NCBI GenBank assembly: GCA_025929455.1
Contig: JAICMB010000186.1
Location: 1-6,654, forward strand
Reading direction: 5' to 3'
Length of the DNA: 6,654 nt
Source: Bryobacteraceae bacterium
Lineage (GTDB): Bacteria; Acidobacteriota; Terriglobia; Bryobacterales; Bryobacteraceae
The notes below the pieces were generated by a model. The model saw only the letters and a program-made list of their open reading frames with translations, made no database searches and was not told where the DNA came from. Positions within the stretch are counted from its first letter, which is position 1; each line of letters starts with the position of its first letter. Positions 4,995 to 6,654 of the stretch are shown here, in pieces. The position numbers and the translations under genes were made by a program.

Positions 4995-6654
4995 TTACTG
5001 CACCGGCATGGTCGCGAACTGCACGAAGTACCCGACGTAGCCTTCCGACACCGGCGTGTGCATTACCAAGCCCACCGGCACCGCAGCTCCGCTCTGTACA
5101 TCCGACGGAACTTGGAACGCCACTTCGTACACTCCCACCAGCCCCGGAACCAGGGTCGCCGAAACCAGCGGCACCACCGCGCCGTTCAGGCCGATGTCCA
5201 TCTCGTTCGCGACGGTCTGGCCCTCGATACCGGCCAGGTTCGTCCCGGACGGAGTGTTGGTCGCGCCCAGTCCAGTCGCGAAGATGCGAATGGTATCCCC
5301 GCCCTTCGCCGGATTCGACGGGCTCACGTACGAGCCGTCGGGCCGCACCGCGACCACCTGCGTATCGCCGAACACGCTGGTCGTGAACAGACCGGGCGCA
5401 AACGGCTGCACGGCCGTGTTGCTGATCGTCGCGGTCCCGCCGCCGGTGCCCGTAATGACCACCGTCGCCGTCCCGGTGGCGCCCACGTCATACGGCACCT
5501 GCACCGTAACGGATTCCTGGCCGTTCACGTTCGCAACGTTGTAAATCGGCGCGGACACGCCGTTGAACGTGACGCTGATTCCTTCGAGCGTCGTAGGCAG
5601 CGGCCCGATGATGGCCTGCGGAACGGTCACGCCCTGCAAACCTGTGGCGATGCCGGTGCCCGTAATGGTCACGATCTCGCCCGGCGAAATGCAGAACGTA
5701 GTCGTGGTCCCAAACTGCTGGCACGGATTCTGGAAGCTGGCGCCGTTAACGATGTTGATGTTGGTCGGCCCCGGCTCGCGAGCCGTTAGAGTGAACGTCG
5801 CGGTGCTGTTGCCGGCGCTGGCCGTTATGGTGATTGGACCGGCGGTCTGCCCCGCCGTAACGTACGTGGAAGCCAGCCCGGAGCTGTCCGTCGTGGTCGT
5901 GGGGTTCGCCAGTGTCGCATCGCCGGATGAGACGACGAACGTTACCGCAACACCCGGCACGGCCGAGCCTGTGGCATCCGTCACCTTCACGCCGACCGGT
6001 TGCGTGAACTGCTGGCCCAGAACAGCGGTCTGATTGTCGCCCGCGACCACGGTTAACGCGCTCACCACAACGTTCACCGTTTCCGTAAACGTCGCAGACG
6101 CGCTCCCCGTCCCCGCAGACACTTTGATCGTCACCGGCCCGGCCGCGCCGCCGAGCTTCACAGCAGTAGACGTCCGCCCCTTAAAATCCGTCGTGCTTAC
6201 GGTATTCACCAATGTCGCGCTGCCGGAGACGACCGTCCACGTCACTGGAACCCCGCCAAGCGCGTTTCCGGCGGCATCGGTGATCGTGACCACCAGCGGC
6301 ACCGGAAGCTGCTGTCCCGGCGGTCCCGATTGATTATTGCCCTGCGCAATTTGCGCCTGGGCAGGCACGCCCGGCGTCACTTTCACGCCGAGACTGTATA
6401 TACGCAAATACCCGACGTCCGCAGTGGCCGGTGCGTTGCCCACGACGGGGCCGAGCTTTATGTCACAAGTCGCGATGCCGCTCGCGTTCGTAAGAATGCC
6501 GTTGCCGGTTGGGTCCACGCATGCTGCCGACGGAGTCCCGCTCGTATTCACGCCCGTGTTGTCGATGAACAAGCTGACATTCGGAATCGGAGTGCCGATT
6601 TCGGACACCACCGTTGCGGAAAGCCCTTTGGACAGCACACTGCCGGCGGAGCCG
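4995..6654 (-). CDS. Secreted Ig-like repeat protein with TIGR03437-type C-terminal domain (N-terminus outside window)
   Basis: The frame stays open to the right edge, so the protein is N-terminally incomplete; the GTG at 6638 is only an internal valine. Residue numbers below count from that codon. A partial Ig-like domain with Cys40 and Cys58 comes first (to about 87). Two clearly related bacterial Ig-like group 1 (invasin-type) domains follow, at about 93-190 and 195-287. Both run GxNQ...GQQ...P..V.VTDA.G.A..GV.VT...SG.ATL, then an AGP(V/I)TI.ASAG-type strand. Residues 292-547 form the Solibacter-type domain: INIVNGASFQN, ISPGEIVTITGTGI, VTVQVPYDV, FAPGLFTT, GDTIRIFATGLGATNT and YEVAFQVPSDV. 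Cys306 and Cys316 could form a disulfide. No membrane anchor follows; the end FATMPVQ is that of a surface or secreted protein. Function is unknown; adhesion or extracellular binding is the usual guess for such architecture. It converges on rsmA with two bases between. Confidence 0.88.
   Translation of the reverse strand, partial: GSAGSVLSKGLSATVVSEIGTPIPNVSLFIDNTGVNTSGTPSAACVDPTGNGILTNASGIATCDIKLGPVVGNAPATADVGYLRIYSLGVKVTPGVPAQAQIAQGNNQSGPPGQQLPVPLVVTITDAAGNALGGVPVTWTVVSGSATLVNTVSTTDFKGRTSTAVKLGGAAGPVTIKVSAGTGSASATFTETVNVVVSALTVVAGDNQTAVLGQQFTQPVGVKVTDATGSAVPGVAVTFVVSSGDATLANPTTTTDSSGLASTYVTAGQTAGPITITASAGNSTATFTLTAREPGPTNINIVNGASFQNPCQQFGTTTTFCISPGEIVTITGTGIATGLQGVTVPQAIIGPLPTTLEGISVTFNGVSAPIYNVANVNGQESVTVQVPYDVGATGTATVVITGTGGGTATISNTAVQPFAPGLFTTSVFGDTQVVAVRPDGSYVSPSNPAKGGDTIRIFATGLGATNTPSGTNLAGIEGQTVANEMDIGLNGAVVPLVSATLVPGLVGVYEVAFQVPSDVQSGAAVPVGLVMHTPVSEGYVGYFVQFATMPVQ

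Noticed and set aside
5056..5789. Plus-strand open frames (up to 243 codons) inside the Ig-like protein gene
   Set aside because: They are opposite a clear Ig-like/TIGR03437 coding frame. The repetitive GC-rich sequence explains the open frames, and their products show no family pattern.

Overview
This window is high-GC bacterial DNA with ordinary bacterial gene structure. The best lineage clue is the large minus-strand protein at the right end. It carries tandem bacterial Ig-like domains followed by a C-terminal domain that I recognise as the TIGR03437 type, which is hugely expanded in Candidatus Solibacter and its relatives. I therefore infer Acidobacteriota, probably the Solibacter/Bryobacter group. 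This rests on recognition of the family, not on a search.

Layout, left to right: (1) the last 81 codons of nadD (NAD biosynthesis); (2) an atypical short-chain dehydrogenase of the NmrA type, standing alone between two non-coding stretches; (3) a non-coding stretch whose right half looks like a 6S RNA gene (ssrS), ending about 12 bases before the next gene; (4) a YmdB-type metallophosphoesterase with every expected metal ligand; (5) an ECF sigma factor gene preceded by a sequence close to an RpoE-type ECF promoter, and, two bases behind it, a membrane anti-sigma factor with an N-terminal zinc-binding ZAS motif and a C-terminal periplasmic domain that resembles the TonB C-terminal fold; (6) a 210-bp inverted-repeat element of REPIN/MITE type; (7) rsmA (ksgA), the 16S rRNA dimethyladenosine transferase; (8) on the opposite strand, converging on rsmA with only two bases between the stop codons, the Ig-like/TIGR03437 protein, cut by the right edge.

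Functionally the window mixes housekeeping genes (NAD synthesis, rRNA modification), RNA-level regulation (6S RNA, YmdB), and one envelope-facing signalling pair (sigma and anti-sigma). The pair probably controls its own promoter. I see no large undescribed system. The points most worth following are the 6S RNA candidate abutting ymdB, the ECF-type autoregulatory promoter, the TonB-like output domain on the anti-sigma factor, and the palindromic element in front of rsmA.
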